Shown here in pieces: positions 37,001 through 53,243 of a stretch of DNA of 64,000 nt (the first letter of the stretch is position 1; every line of letters starts with the position of its first letter). Below the pieces are notes generated by a model that saw only the letters and a list, made by a program, of their open reading frames with translations, had not been told where the DNA came from and did not search any database. This DNA is from Atrichornis clamosus (taxonomy: Eukaryota; Chordata; Aves; Passeriformes; Menuridae). The stretch lies in assembly GCA_013400975.1 (NCBI GenBank), contig WBMZ01003459.1:1-64000 (forward strand), given 5' to 3'. The position numbers and the translations under genes are program-made.

Positions 37001-40000
37001 TGGGATAGATGTACAGCCCTAGCCTTTTGACTCTTCTGCTTTGTTATGGGAAGCACTACTGTGGCTTGGCTGTGAAATACTCTCTACTAGCCTGCACCAG
37101 TCACCAACTTGTTTTTCTGATTTTTAAGGTCAGATATCTCTGTTTAAGGATAATAATGATGGAAACCTGAGGTTTAACTAGATACTGTTAAGCTGCCATG
37201 CCAACTAGTTTTCTGCCTGAGGCCCACTAGACATGATCCAGTGATAGTATAATCCGTGGGATTTATGATTTTTATTGCTATCTAACCACATCAGTGTAAA
37301 TACTGCCGGGCTGTCTCTGCTGTCTCTTCCACCCCCTTTGGCAATTGGCAGGTTTCTTGCCCTTCTTTGATGAAAAAGCACAGTGTTCAAACAGTATTTT
37401 TTCACCGTTACCCATTTGCTAAGAAAATGAGCATCCCTGTGTTACAGGGTGGTTCTACTGTGAGATTGGCTGTGCCTGCTGTTTGCTGTGGGGGTGCTGG
37501 TGCAGTTGTGTCCCTATCCAGCTCTGTTGGCTGGAAGGGTCTCCAGATTCCCCCCAGAAGATAACAGTATTCATCTTTTAGGAAAGTGGCACACAGAGCT
37601 GCCACAGTAACTAGAGTACAACTAAGGACCTTTTAAAAGTCATAAAGAATAATTGCAACTTTGGAAAATTAGACCGTAGCATGCCCAGAGGAATGATGGA
37701 GGAGAGTGACAAAAGCCACTAGTGTTGGACAGACCAGAGAGAGGAAGGACAAAATGAGAGAAAAACCTGTATTGGTGTTTGTGGAGGGTCATTGCATTCA
37801 AATGGTTTGTGAAGCTGAAAGGCAGGTTTAGGGGGAGTTGTCCCCTTCCCCTTGAAACATCCATAGCCACATGGGAGGGACTGCAAGATGTGATCTCAAG
37901 AAACAGGTGGTATCCTGAGGTATGCAGCAGAATACAAAACATTAAATGTTCCCGCATCTGCTTTGAGACTTTTTTTTTTTAGTGGAAGTCAGGATTGTTG
38001 ACAAGATCGCTGCCATTTTGTCAGTGCTAGGAATTTTTGTTTGATGCAGTGCAAATACAACACTCACTTCTGCCCCAACAGTCCTGTAATTTACTGAGAA
38101 AAATACCTAATTTTATTTTACTGTATTTCTTTTCATGGTAAGAAGTGACATATAGCCTAAAAGTGACATATGCTTCTCTCCTATGTTCTGTTGTTGTTCC
38201 TAAACCCCTTCTAGTGTGGGGGCTTAAGCCACTGTTTAGAAGTGCTGACTGGTTGAATTTGTGAAACAGATCATCAGCTCAATCAAAAGTCTGCACCCAT
38301 TTGATATTTCAGCAAGTTCTGGCTTTTTACGGAAACTCCGGGAGCCTGGACTTTTATTTATTTAGTTAGTTAATTTGTTTATTTTTTGTAAAGAGAGCCC
38401 TCCAGTGATCTTTCTGCCTAGGTGTCCTCGAAGCCTAAGCTGCAGCCTGAAATTAGTAACGCTTCGACACCTCTGCTCCTCTGTCAGGAGCACAGTTGAA
38501 AGAGGGGACAGGATAAATGGGAATAAAGTTTAAAGAAACTAGAAAAAGAACACCTGGAGACGCAGGGAAAAATAAAGAAGAGAGAGGAGCTGGGAAAAAA
38601 ACTTGAAACCTGAAGCCTAGAAGGACTTTAGGCCAGGAACAGTTAGCAAAGAGAACATATAAAAACATCTGTGCTCTATTCTCACTTTCCTTATTGCTAG
38701 CAAGGGAAAAGAAAGGGAAAAAAAAAGAGAGAAAGCTAACTTTTTGGGCATTTTCTAAAGATAGACTAAAAGGCAAAGCTGCTTATCTAGTTTTTACTGG
38801 ATATTTAAGTCATTTCTGTAGCACTGAAACTGCCCTTTAATTGCTGCACTGTAATTGTAGGTATTTGTTTCTTACACTGCTTAAGGTCACATAAAAATGA
38901 ATAGAGGTAAAAATAGGTTTGTGTTAAGTGCCTCAATTTTGAAACTGTTTTCTGCTAGCTATCTGCAGAGACAGTACCTTCCCTTTAGTCTCCTGGTTTG
39001 ACTGTTCAGTAGATATATTTTTTAATTACCAAATTGGATTTTAGCAGGTGTAGTCGGTTGATGCATTATGGGTATATGAGATTAGTGTTTAATCCTTCTT
39101 TTTATTACTGTGTAGAATGGTATACTTGGGAAAGTATTAAAGGTGCATTGCGTACTCCAGAGTACAGAAATGACATTTATTACTGAGTTTTCTTTCAGCT
39201 AGCATCATTTAGGAAAAAAGCTTGTGCAGAACTCTGCAGGGGCCTATAGGCTCATCTGTAGAGGAACTGCCTTAAACAATACAGAGTGGAAGAAAATGGA
39301 AAGAAACCTTTTTGTTTTAAAACAAAAGCAGTTGTCAAAATGTAAGTACTTCCCCTCTTGAAGATGCTTATTCTCTTTTTCTGCATTTTATTTTTTCTAA
39401 AATAAAGACAAAAGAAGTGTGAAAGCGCAGATCTTTGTGCCAGTGAGTGGTAGAGGCAGGGACTGAAAAGGGTCAGTGAATCAGATATAATTTGGACTCT
39501 GTTTGAGATACCAGTCCTGTGTTTTGCTGATGGCTGGTATTCCCGTACTGAAAAGCTGCAGAGGCATTTCTGTCGAATAGAAAGAACATTATCCCCATTT
39601 TCATTCTGGCATGCCTGTTACGACTTTGTTCTGTAAACAAAGAGGATTATGGGAACTGGAAACTAGATGGCATTTTATTAAAGAACTGTGTGAGTCTTTC
39701 CCTGTGAATGCAAGAATTGGGCAGTCTGGTAATAGCTACCTGTGAAAGAAAATACTTTAAAAGTAGACCTTAATGTTTGAGTTATTAGGGTTTATGCAGA
39801 AGCATAATTTATGTAATGTAGGACAGAGATTTAATATTTCCCGATTATACCCTGCAACAGAATACTTTAAAAGAAAAAATCTCAATGTAATTGTACAAAT
39901 TAAGAATGAAAAAAAAAATGTTGCAGAAGTAGGGAGTGGGAGGTCTATGTCCACTGTCCTTCTGTGATGTAGGCTGCCAGATTACTTTGAAAGTATGTTA

Positions 40001-43000
40001 TTTTAGGAAACATGCGTATACATCTATCCAGAGCTAGCAGTCTGGGGAGTAGGGCAGGAGGGAGAATTACATTGAATCATAGTTGTAGTAACCAGCACAG
40101 ATTATTTTTTCCGGCATAACATACAACATTTTATACAACTTTTAGATTCTTTTGCAGTATTCTACTTACTTAACATCCTAATTCCATAAAGTCATGTATG
40201 AGTACTAGGTTTTACCTAATGCCTGCTGCAGACCACTCAAACTGCTTTCAGTTAATGAAGGAAGTGTACAGTATGAATTAAACCTAGCTCTTGCCATCAC
40301 TTTTCCTTTAATTATTGTTTTCCTAACTGAATAGACAATTAAACTAGCAGTTGAGCATGGCAATGTGGGACGTTAAGCGGCTGTTAGTCAGATCGTGAAA
40401 CACCTAAAGTTGGTAAATAGCTTGAATGTATCCTCGGTTTTATCTCAGTTGAAACCTTTTGCTGTGACACTTTCCTCTTGTGAGCTTCGTAGCCTGGCAT
40501 ACACATGGCACCAGGTTGTAAAACTTGTGAAGACAAGTGAAAATAGGAATTAGAAGCAAATGGCCATATTTGGCCCTTAGTAAGTGCCAAAAGTCCCGTT
40601 GGGTTTGTGTGACCTGCTTAAAGCAGCCCCTCTGCTCTGCGTGGGCTGGGGTGGCAGAACGCAGTGCGCGGTGCAAGGCAGAGGGTTTCAAATGCAATTA
40701 CTGAATTAGCAGACGGGCCTTTCAGGAAGTGGTAAGCAGCTGCTGTTTCACAGCCAGGCTTTCTTTTCAAGTGTTGCGGGTTGGTTACTCCAGAAGGGCT
40801 CAAAATCAGTAGCGGTTTGACATTTTTCTGGATGGTCTGGAGTATGGGATAAACTACAGTTCATGAACATAAAAGTAGAGAAGAAAAGGGGATTAGGAAA
40901 AAGACTAGCAGAACCTGTTAGAAACAGTGCTGGCGTATTGAAGTATCTCTGAAGGATATAATGACAAATTGAATACGTTACAGGTAGGGAAATGCCATTG
41001 CCTAAAATAGCCTGATTGTATTCTATATTTACTTTGAATCAGCAATTTCTGTAGCTAATTTTCTCAGTTAACAGACAAAACCAGCACATTTTTCTGACTG
41101 GTGTAGAGCACCCATGTATCAAAAAATCAAATATAAAATAATGATTTTAAGCTGGTTTCAGGAAGTTCTAAAATCAGATCAAATTTAAAGGTGGTGATGG
41201 AAAAGGCAAGTTAGATTGTACTTGAGTCCTTTGTGATTTTAACAGTGCACCATGATGTCAAAAACCCAATTCTTCTGAAGGTCATCTATAGTTGTAGTAA
41301 AGGATGTCTCATGGGCATTTCACATGCCACTCCAACAAGCCATGAACTGAAATACGAGCATGTGCACTGTGTTAGTAGGACTAACAGATCATCTTACAGA
41401 TACAGAAGTAACCAGTATGAATAAATTACTGATTCATAAAGTGAGGGCGGGGCAGGAGGGACTGTATGGGGTTTCTCATGTAGTTTTCTTCTGCTTCTCT
41501 CTCTGAGAAGTAAAGACTTGTTAAATCCAGAGTGTTCTTGGAGAAATCAGTGGTCAGATATTAAGTATGCAGATAGCTAGACAGTTCAAGCAGAATGTTT
41601 TCATATAATTTCTCATTCTGTCAAAGGTGAAAGTGGTATCTAGTAGGTAGTTTTATCTAAGATACTTTCTTATTCAACTTTGTCTGCTGCAGAATGATCC
41701 CAAGTGGTATAAATACCCCTAGGTTTTCCATTTTATGATGCACATTCTTCACTGTATTGCTGAAGTACATATGTTGTTAGCACTTGGCATTTGTTGCAAT
41801 TTCCATAATATCTTCTAAGTGAGCCTTTGCCTTGAGGTTGATGCCTAGGCATTGAGAGGAGCATTTGAGCGGAGTAGTACCATTCCAACAAATTAATGGA
41901 AGGAAGCACAGTAGTTTTATTGTATGCATGTGGATGTTATCTAGAAGTGAATTTAATATTTACTAAGTGCAAAAAATCCAGATGGCAAACTCAATGCAAC
42001 TTGTCTCACAACCAAAATGAGTAATGAAAATTCAGTATTAATATTCTTTATTGCACATGAATGCGTTCATGAAGAATGGATGTTAATACAGCCCATTATA
42101 TAATTTTTTTGCTCAGTCCTTGTTTGGATCAAGTAATTCTGATATTAGTTGCCTGTGCAGAAGCAGGTTGTTAAAGAACGCAAACCAACATGAGTAGCTG
42201 AAAAGGGTTTTTATTGTCTGAAAAATGGTTCTAGGTGATGCAAGATGTTTAGTAAGGTACATGAGGTTAGATATGTATTTTACAGATGCTATGAATCATT
42301 CATCTCATTAGACCTGAGCATGAGTGGTGGTGATCTCTAGTGCACTTTAGATGAATTTGCATGTCTAGTTCTTAACGTTTTGTACACTACACATGTACAC
42401 ATATGTTGTAATTACTTTCATGAGAGTGTTAAACTGAAAGCTTCCTTTAATGTGATGGAGCTGTAGATTTTTGTCTTACACTGTTGTAGTCACAGAGGTC
42501 CTCCTTTATTTAATAGTATATACTTGCCTTGGTTTTAGGACAAGGAAAGACTCAAATTAGGATACTAATAGTCTTGTCTTAGGGTAAAATACTTACTAGT
42601 AATATATACTAATAATAAATACAATTTTTCTTTGTTTAAAGACCCTTCTTTTATAAATCCTTGTGCACAGCCTTATTTTGAGCCTGTGTGAACTGATTGC
42701 ATTCACTCCTGTGTTGCATAGTACTGCTTTAAAATGACCAAAGGTATTCTCTTTAAAACTGAAACAGTTATATTTGATTGTGATTGAATACTTCCTATGG
42801 CTTTTAAATAATATACTTCTGAAAAGCAGATACTTTCAGAAGATGCACAAGACACTCAGAAGAGAAATACTTTAAAATCCATTAGTTATTTTTACAGATT
42901 ACCTGATCATTTATGCAGAGTGTTATTAAAAAGCAGTAAAATCAGATACTTGATTACTCTTTCTACTGCATATAAAGTGACTAAGATTCTGCAAGTATGT

Positions 43001-46000
43001 CTAGTTAACTTTTTTTAAGTGGAAAAAGAATCCATGTGATTGATCTGTCAACATGAAGTGAATTATGAAAAGCATGCGTCCCTTTCCTGTGGTTGTTAGA
43101 AAGAACATGGTTGCGTAGAGTCATTAGTCACAGTAAAAAAAAAAAAATTATTTCCTGTAGCATTTATGGAAAAAAAATCTTTGCCTAAAAACCTACTGTC
43201 AGAAATCACTCTTTGTTCCTACTAGTTGAACACTGAAAAATGAAGCAAAGTGATCTAAATCGAATTTACAAGACTGATAACCATGTGGTTGGGGGGAGAG
43301 TAGCTACTGCACAACCTGTACTCTGTCAAGGGAATTTAATTATAGATGGTTATACTTGACTATAATTCGTTAATGTGTGCTCCTCGCAAAGGGAGAATAA
43401 TTCTCACATTGACAATTTTATATGTTTTTACCAGGATACTGTCAGAGGAAGGGGTTTTCATTGAATTTCATAATACACAGTAGCCTGGAGAAAGAATATC
43501 AATTAAATGGCTAGCAGGGTGGTTTTTTTCTTGGTTTTATTTTTGTGCTACTGGAGTCTATATGTAAGAAGATGGGGGGAAAGAATTCTTCTTCATGAAT
43601 TTGAATGTCTAAAATATGAATATATTCTGTTACTGTGCATTAGGTGGGAAATATTTTTTTATAAAATATTGTTGTGATATCTTAGTCTTTTGGACCATAA
43701 TGTCTAATATTAATTTTAGCTTTCACGTTTTCATTATTAATTATCAAAGTTTAGATTAATATTAATCCTCTTTCCCATTTCTCATTACTTTTCAGAAGTC
43801 AGTCTGAGAAGAGCCAGAGGTGGAGCTTGCTTGCTCTTTGTCCTTTCAGTCCAGACACTCTTGAAGAGCAGATTTTGAGAGCAGTCTTAGCTAAGATGAG
43901 AGGTTAGCAGAGGCACCTAGCTATGGCTTGTGTTGCTGGCTGGTTGTTTTGGGATTTTTGTTGGGTCTTTTTTTTCTACTTAGTCTCTTAATGTGAACTG
44001 TTTCTGAGAGTTTTGTTTGTGAACAGTGATGGCATTTTGAGGATGCCCAGCTTCCTCCATGTTTGGGATCTGGGTGATCTGTGCCTCTGTAACCCAGTAC
44101 AAATAGCACTGTTTAGGAGTCCGTCATTAAGTTCTTATGTCATTAAACGTAGTGATTTTGAATAAGCTCTTCTTGGACATCTTATTTTTGTGTAGGGCAA
44201 CACAGTATATCCAGCTTGGAAGGCTGGACAGTTGGAATTACAGAATTATGACTGTGGCAATGATTTCTAGGGACTGGAATAGTTGTTTTAACTAACAGTT
44301 TTGTATTCTTGGCTTAGAATCGTGCATTTTCTCAGTTGGCTGTTGCATTTCAACATACTGTTGAATGAATTCAACATACTGTTGCAGTGAGCTGACTAAA
44401 GCTGCAAGGCTCAGGTTGAAAAAAGTGGGAGATCAGTGCAATGGTCGGCATCTGGGAGCTGGATCTTCTTCTGCCTCTCCTCTCATGTGAACAACAAACC
44501 AGAGGATCTGTCACCTTCTCCAAATGCTGCAGACCTGTAGCCTGTAGGTTACAGGAAAGAAAGTAATTGTACTTGATGAAGCAGGTAGGATGGACTTGAG
44601 GAGCTATAGGGATTGCTTAAAAAGTAACGTATATGAAAACTTAGGTGAGAGGCTGAGTATTTATAAGAATTTCAGAAAAGCACTTTCCCTGCTTATGAGG
44701 AAGACCTGAGGCAACCTCTCCCAGGAGGATTGCCGGAGGAGCCCTGCTGGGGAGGCTTCAGCCTTTTACCCAGGCAAATTTGTTCTTCCAGGGTTCAGTG
44801 CTTGGTGGACATGCTCTTCTCACCAAGGTGAGGCTGGCATTTCACAGAAGAAGACCTTCACAATCTGGTAGCTGTCTGGAAAGAGCAGTATCCCTGCCCG
44901 GTCCAGCAAGATCAGTATTAAGAAGGTTGATGCTGTATCATTTATTTGGAGGAATACTGTGCTTTTCTCATTTTTATACCTCATGGATCCTTTTAAAGTA
45001 TAGTCTTTTCTGTCAGGAGAGGGAAAATGGGGGATTCTGGATAACTGAAGGGGTGCAGTAAGGAAAGAAATTTAGTCTGTCATCTGAACATCAGCTTGGT
45101 CCTTGGAAGTTCAAATACAAAAAAGTATGTTTCTTTCTCGGAACCTTTCTGGAAACAGTGCATTACAGAAGAAGGCATATGATGCATGACATTTAGTAGT
45201 GATTTTTCTTGAGAGGGACCTTTAGATTCTGAAGCTAAATAGTTTGTGCATGGTTTAGCACAATATAAAAAGTCCAATAACTGAAATGAGGCATAAAGCC
45301 TCATTTCATCCTCATCTTCACTATGTGAATTTCAGCACAATCTTCATAATGATGTTTTGCACTTCTGTTGCCCATACAATCAAAATATTTTGTAATGCTT
45401 TGGAAACATTAAAGAGTGATCATTGGTTATAAAAGCACACTTCCATTTTTTTACTTGCTATTATTTGCAGTAAACCAGAAGATAAGTGGTGATGAAAAGA
45501 ATTGGGTAAAGAAGCCAGTAACCTGTTACCAGTTCTATTCTGTGCTTTTCACATAATTTTCTATACAATCCGTTTTTACTGAGTTCTTATTCCAATGTGT
45601 GTCTTCCAGACACAACAAAAGGAAGGAGGGAGGGAATTAAAGAATAGGTAATTCCTAAGCAAGTAAATGGACGAGTGGTACATTATATAGCTGCTTTTAA
45701 AAAAAAAAACCCCACTTAGATTTTCTCTGCAAGATAAGTATTTACTGCTTCCTCCATCTTGCATATGAGGGATGAGGAAACTCAGTCCCAGGTCATTCAA
45801 GTGACCTACCTGAGATGACACAGCTGAATTACAGGTTGATCTGGGCATAGAATTTAATCTTTTTAACATGTTTCTCCCTTACCCAGTGTAAGAGAGACAG
45901 GGAAAGTGCTGGAAGCACGGTTTGAAATTGTGGTTGCAGTGTAATTAATTTTTTGAGTGTTCTTAATGAACTGACTTACATGTATCTTTGTGAGGCTTGA

Positions 46001-46337
46001 GGTACAAATCCCTGCAGCCATCCAGGGGCATCCAACTGAAATGTAGCATAGGGCGTGAAAGGAGATGGCTTTCTTGATGGTGGTGGGGTAAATCTTGAGG
46101 AGGGAGGCAGTCTATCTAGGGTTAAAATCTCTGCCTGGCAGTCCACAGAAGAATGTCATTGTTACTTGGTGTGGACTGACCCCTGAAGTACAAGTCTTAA
46201 CTCATAATTGCATGTGGTAATAGCAGCAACAAGTATTTCTGCTTTTGAATTTGCTTTTAATGCATTTTATGTCACGTTGAATTCAAGTGGGCTGCTTTTT
46301 CATTTTTTCTGTTTGTCATTTTATGTCTATTTTACAG
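34017..46337. other. Intron 2 segment up to exon 3, no gene recognised
   Basis: AT-rich intronic DNA. Small structures are an interleaved duplication at about 36571-36640, a GC-richer islet at about 40590-40790 with a CAGCTG E-box, and a 13-base direct repeat (caacatactgttg) at 44351-44363 and 44372-44384. The polypyrimidine tract and acceptor TTTACAG of exon 3 close the segment. Confidence 0.7.
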
Positions 46338-46564
46338 TGAGGTTTCGAAGCTGTGATGGAAACAAAAAAATACACTTTGGAAGTAGTGAGCCAGAAGATT
46401 TCAGAGTAGGTGAAGATGGTGTGGTCTATGCAGAGCGAAGCTTTCAACTTTCAGCAGAGCCCACAGAGTTTGTCGTGTCTGCTCAAGACAAGGAAACCCA
46501 GCAAGAATGGCAAATGAGAGTGAAGCTAACCCCTGAACCAGCCTTCCCTGGGGCTTCAGAAAAG
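46338..46564 (+). CDS. CDH2: CDH2 exon 3: pro-domain
   Basis: The exon is 227 bases. It starts with the last two bases of a split Val codon (TG) after TTTACAG and ends in AAG before GTAAAA. It encodes most of the cadherin pro-domain, reading VRFRSCDGNKKIHF, then GEDGVVYAERSF, AQDKETQQEWQ and GASEK. The pro-domain folds like a cadherin repeat but lacks the adhesive features, and it blocks adhesion until it is removed in the late secretory pathway. As recalled, this exon differs from chicken N-cadherin at several positions, while the EC exons are nearly unchanged. Confidence 0.97.
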
Positions 46565-48364
46565 GTAAAAGAACACCTAAATGCAGCCTGTATAAAAGTG
46601 TCTTCACAAAGAGGCCTAAAAATAGGGGTTTAATTCTGCCTGTCGTGTGCCTCTCCATGAGCCAGCTTATTAATGGACACCTAGGGCATGCAAAGCTGGA
46701 GCTTTGGAAGGAGCTTCTATAGTCTTCTGTTCTGTAGTTCTGCTAAGGCGTGGAAAAACATGCCTGTTTAACTATATAGGATTAATTTATGTTTGAGCTT
46801 TTTGTTTGTCTAGTTCGAGATTTATACCTGAATTTAAGTCTCACACAGCCATTTCTTTATTTTAAATTGCTTGAAAGTATTACAGTATTTATTCAAGTGG
46901 TTAAATATAACCGCAAAATAAACAAATCTGTGATAGAATGCATCAGTCACATTTATTAGATGGGAGCTGTAGATTTACAGCAGAAAGTAGGAAAGCACTC
47001 CTGGCAGGGAATATTGGCTTTGTCTTGTCCCGTCATAATCAAATTGGAGATTGTAAATTATTCATGATTTCAGCATTACTTGCTAAGGAAGATAGTCTCC
47101 CTCTGCTGGAAGCTGCCATAGGCTGAATCATGCACTGTAACAAAAGTCAGACATAGCAATATGCAATTAACGATGTATTTACTTTAGGAAAACATATTAG
47201 ATTGTCTACCTTTTTCTGTTGCCTGCTGTTTCTCGCCTTCTGCTTCAAAGTGTTTAGTTTACAAATAAAGAAAAAGATTTATTCATAGAATAACGTACCT
47301 GTAATAGGTACACATTAAAGATTTAAGCATAATGTCAAAATAGGTAATGTGGTTATGCAAGACGTTTTTCCTGAGAACACACTGGAGACCAATGCTGTGT
47401 AATCCTCAGTTTTTTGTTTGCTTACTTGGTGTTTGTGTTAAATCTACTAAGGCATGCTTTTAACAATGGAAATACTGTCATTTTGTTCATGGAAGCATAG
47501 TAAAAGAGCAGATGCTTAGATGTGCCAGAGCTTGCCCTGTTTATTCCAAAGACACTAGTCAGGTGTCCTTACCATCAACAGAATGTAGAGTAGTAGAATC
47601 TGGCCTTCAGCTGGGCATCCATTCATACCCTGTGACAGTCAATTAGATTTTTTAAAAAAGGTTTTATTTTAAAAGATTCGGAAAATGTTTTTGTTGCCCT
47701 GTTTCCAACCTTCAGCAAGCTAGCTTTGTGTGCTGTCATCCAAAGGATGAAATGACTGCAGATATAGGAAGGGAATGTTGACACCCAGCAGAGATTAATG
47801 CCCAGTGTGTAAAGTGGGTCATCTACTGCATCCATCATGGCTGACATAGGTTTAAAATAATTACAGCATTAATTCTATGGGATTTAATAGGGTCATAAAT
47901 ATTTGAGACATTCCTTACCAGTATGTATTAAACTTCCCTTGGAACTCAAATTATATTATAGCACACCCAGATCTAAATTTAGTGTACAGTAGCACATTAC
48001 CTGAAGTGAAGTTCTAGCTAATGAGAAATACATAAAGGCATCCTATTAAATTCTGCAAAATATTAACTACTTCTCAAAAAGTGCAGACTAGTTTTCACTG
48101 TAGTGCCATGTTACAAATGGTTTATAATTCTCTTTCTCCTCCTAGTTAAATAAGGAAAGAAAGGGTTCTTACAATTTTGCAGTGCAGTTTTAAATGATAT
48201 TGGTTATTTTCAAACTGCACTGTGAATGCAAATAAAACAGTTCAATGAACACAGAGGAAAGACCGCCTTTCAGTCAATTATTGGTGGTATCTGAGTTACT
48301 TTATAATGTCTACTAGTAATTCTTGTTCTAACATGTGCTTAATTTTATCTTGTACCTGGGAAAG
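46565..48364 (+). other. CDH2: CDH2 intron 3
   Basis: A phase 0 intron of 1,800 bases. No repeat was recognised. Around 46980-47170 the composition is balanced and rich in CAAATT/TTAACGAT-like words, so it could be conserved non-coding sequence; this is a guess. The 3' end is unusual: 'ttgtacctgggaaag' precedes the exon, so the bases next to the AG are purines. Confidence 0.93.
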
Positions 48365-48511
48365 GACCAAAGTAAAATTGAAGAAATCATATTTCCATGG
48401 CAACAATACAAGCACAGCAGCCCTCTGAAGAGGCAGAAGAGAGACTGGGTTATTCCTCCAATCAACCTACCAGAAAATTCCAAAGGACCTTTTCCTCAGG
48501 AATTAGTTAGG
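48365..48511 (+). CDS. CDH2: CDH2 exon 4: end of pro-domain, convertase site, start of EC1
   Basis: The exon is 147 bases (49 codons, phase 0 at both ends) and starts DQSKIEE. It carries LKRQKR followed by [12 protein letters not shown]. Proprotein convertases of the furin type cut after RQKR, here between 48442 and 48443. That exposes mature Asp1-Trp2; Trp2 (48446-48448) is the residue swapped between partner EC1 domains in trans adhesion. Glu11 in the PEN motif binds calcium at the EC1-EC2 junction. The donor is AGG/GTAAGG. Confidence 0.98.
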
Positions 48512-52571
<4,060 letters not shown>

Positions 52572-52614
52572 TAGGGTGGTTACATTTAATATTGCAAAGG
52601 TGCACGGCTTGGGG

Positions 52615-53243
52615 GGTGCAGGTGGATGAGAGGGTGGACATGAGCTGACAATATGCACTTGCAGGCAGTCATATCCAGGGCTGCATCAAAAGCAGTGTGG
52701 TCAGCAGGTCGAGGGAGGTGATTCTCCCCCTCTATTCTGCTCTTGTGAGACCCCAGCTGGAGTGCTGCATCCAGTTTTGGGGTTCTCAGCACAGGAAAGA
52801 CATGGACATGCTGGACCAAGTCCAGAGGAGGGTCATGAAGATCATCAGAGGATTGGAGCACCTCTCCTACGAAAGCAGACTGAGAGGGCTGTGGTTGTTG
52901 AGCCTGAAGAAGAGAAGGCTCCTGGGATATATTATTGATGCCTTCCAGTACTTAAATGGGACCTGGTGGAGAGGGATTTTTTTATAAGAATGTGTAGTGA
53001 CAGGACAAGGGAGGATTTAGATTAGATAAAAGGAAGAAATTCTTTACTGTGAGAGTGGTAAGACACTGGAACAGTTTGACTAGAGAAGTTGTGGATGCCC
53101 CATCCCTGGAAGCATTCAAGGCCAAGTTGGATGAGGCTCTGAGCAACCTGGTGTCATTGGAGATGTCCCTGCCCAGGGCAGGGGGCTGGAACTAGATGAC
53201 CTTTAAGGTCACTTTTACCCCAAACAGTTTTATGATTCTGTGA
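52615..53243 (+). mobile_element. CR1 LINE, 5'-truncated, with ORF2 C-terminal remnant
   Basis: The sequence matches the avian CR1 3' region. A frame around 52640-52987 keeps the end of the ORF2 reverse-transcriptase protein, with words such as SRSREVILPLYSALVRPQLE, MDMLDQVQRRVMKIIRG, EHLSYESRLRGL and AFQYLNGTW. The frame then breaks in a T-run near 52977. The untranslated end follows: 'gaagaaattctttactgtgag', 'gatgccccatccctggaag', 'ctggaactagatgacctttaaggtc' and a degraded ATTCTATG end near 53229-53243. It is in the same orientation as CDH2 and not functional. Confidence 0.94.

Larger units (their letters stand above)
1..46337 (+). other. CDH2: CDH2 intron 2, 3' portion (over 46 kb)
   Basis: This is non-coding, AT-rich sequence upstream of exon 3. 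Intron 2 is very long in vertebrate CDH2 genes, so a left edge inside it is expected. I looked for the short exon 2 (the GFPEDV...QPLLN part of the pro-peptide) and did not recognise it. It probably lies left of the window, but a 110-base exon could be missed by eye. The intron ends in a T-rich tract and TTTACAG. Recognisable repeats make up only about 2% of it. No second gene, RNA gene or antisense gene was recognised. Confidence 0.85.

Noticed and set aside
1..46337. CDH2 exon 2 inside the window
   Set aside because: No GFPEDV...QPLLN-like frame followed by a donor leaving a phase 1 G was recognised by eye; a short exon could still be missed.
52697..52987. Cellular protein-coding exon in intron 7
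   Set aside because: The 96-codon frame is the CR1 ORF2 C-terminus, continuous with CR1 untranslated sequence.
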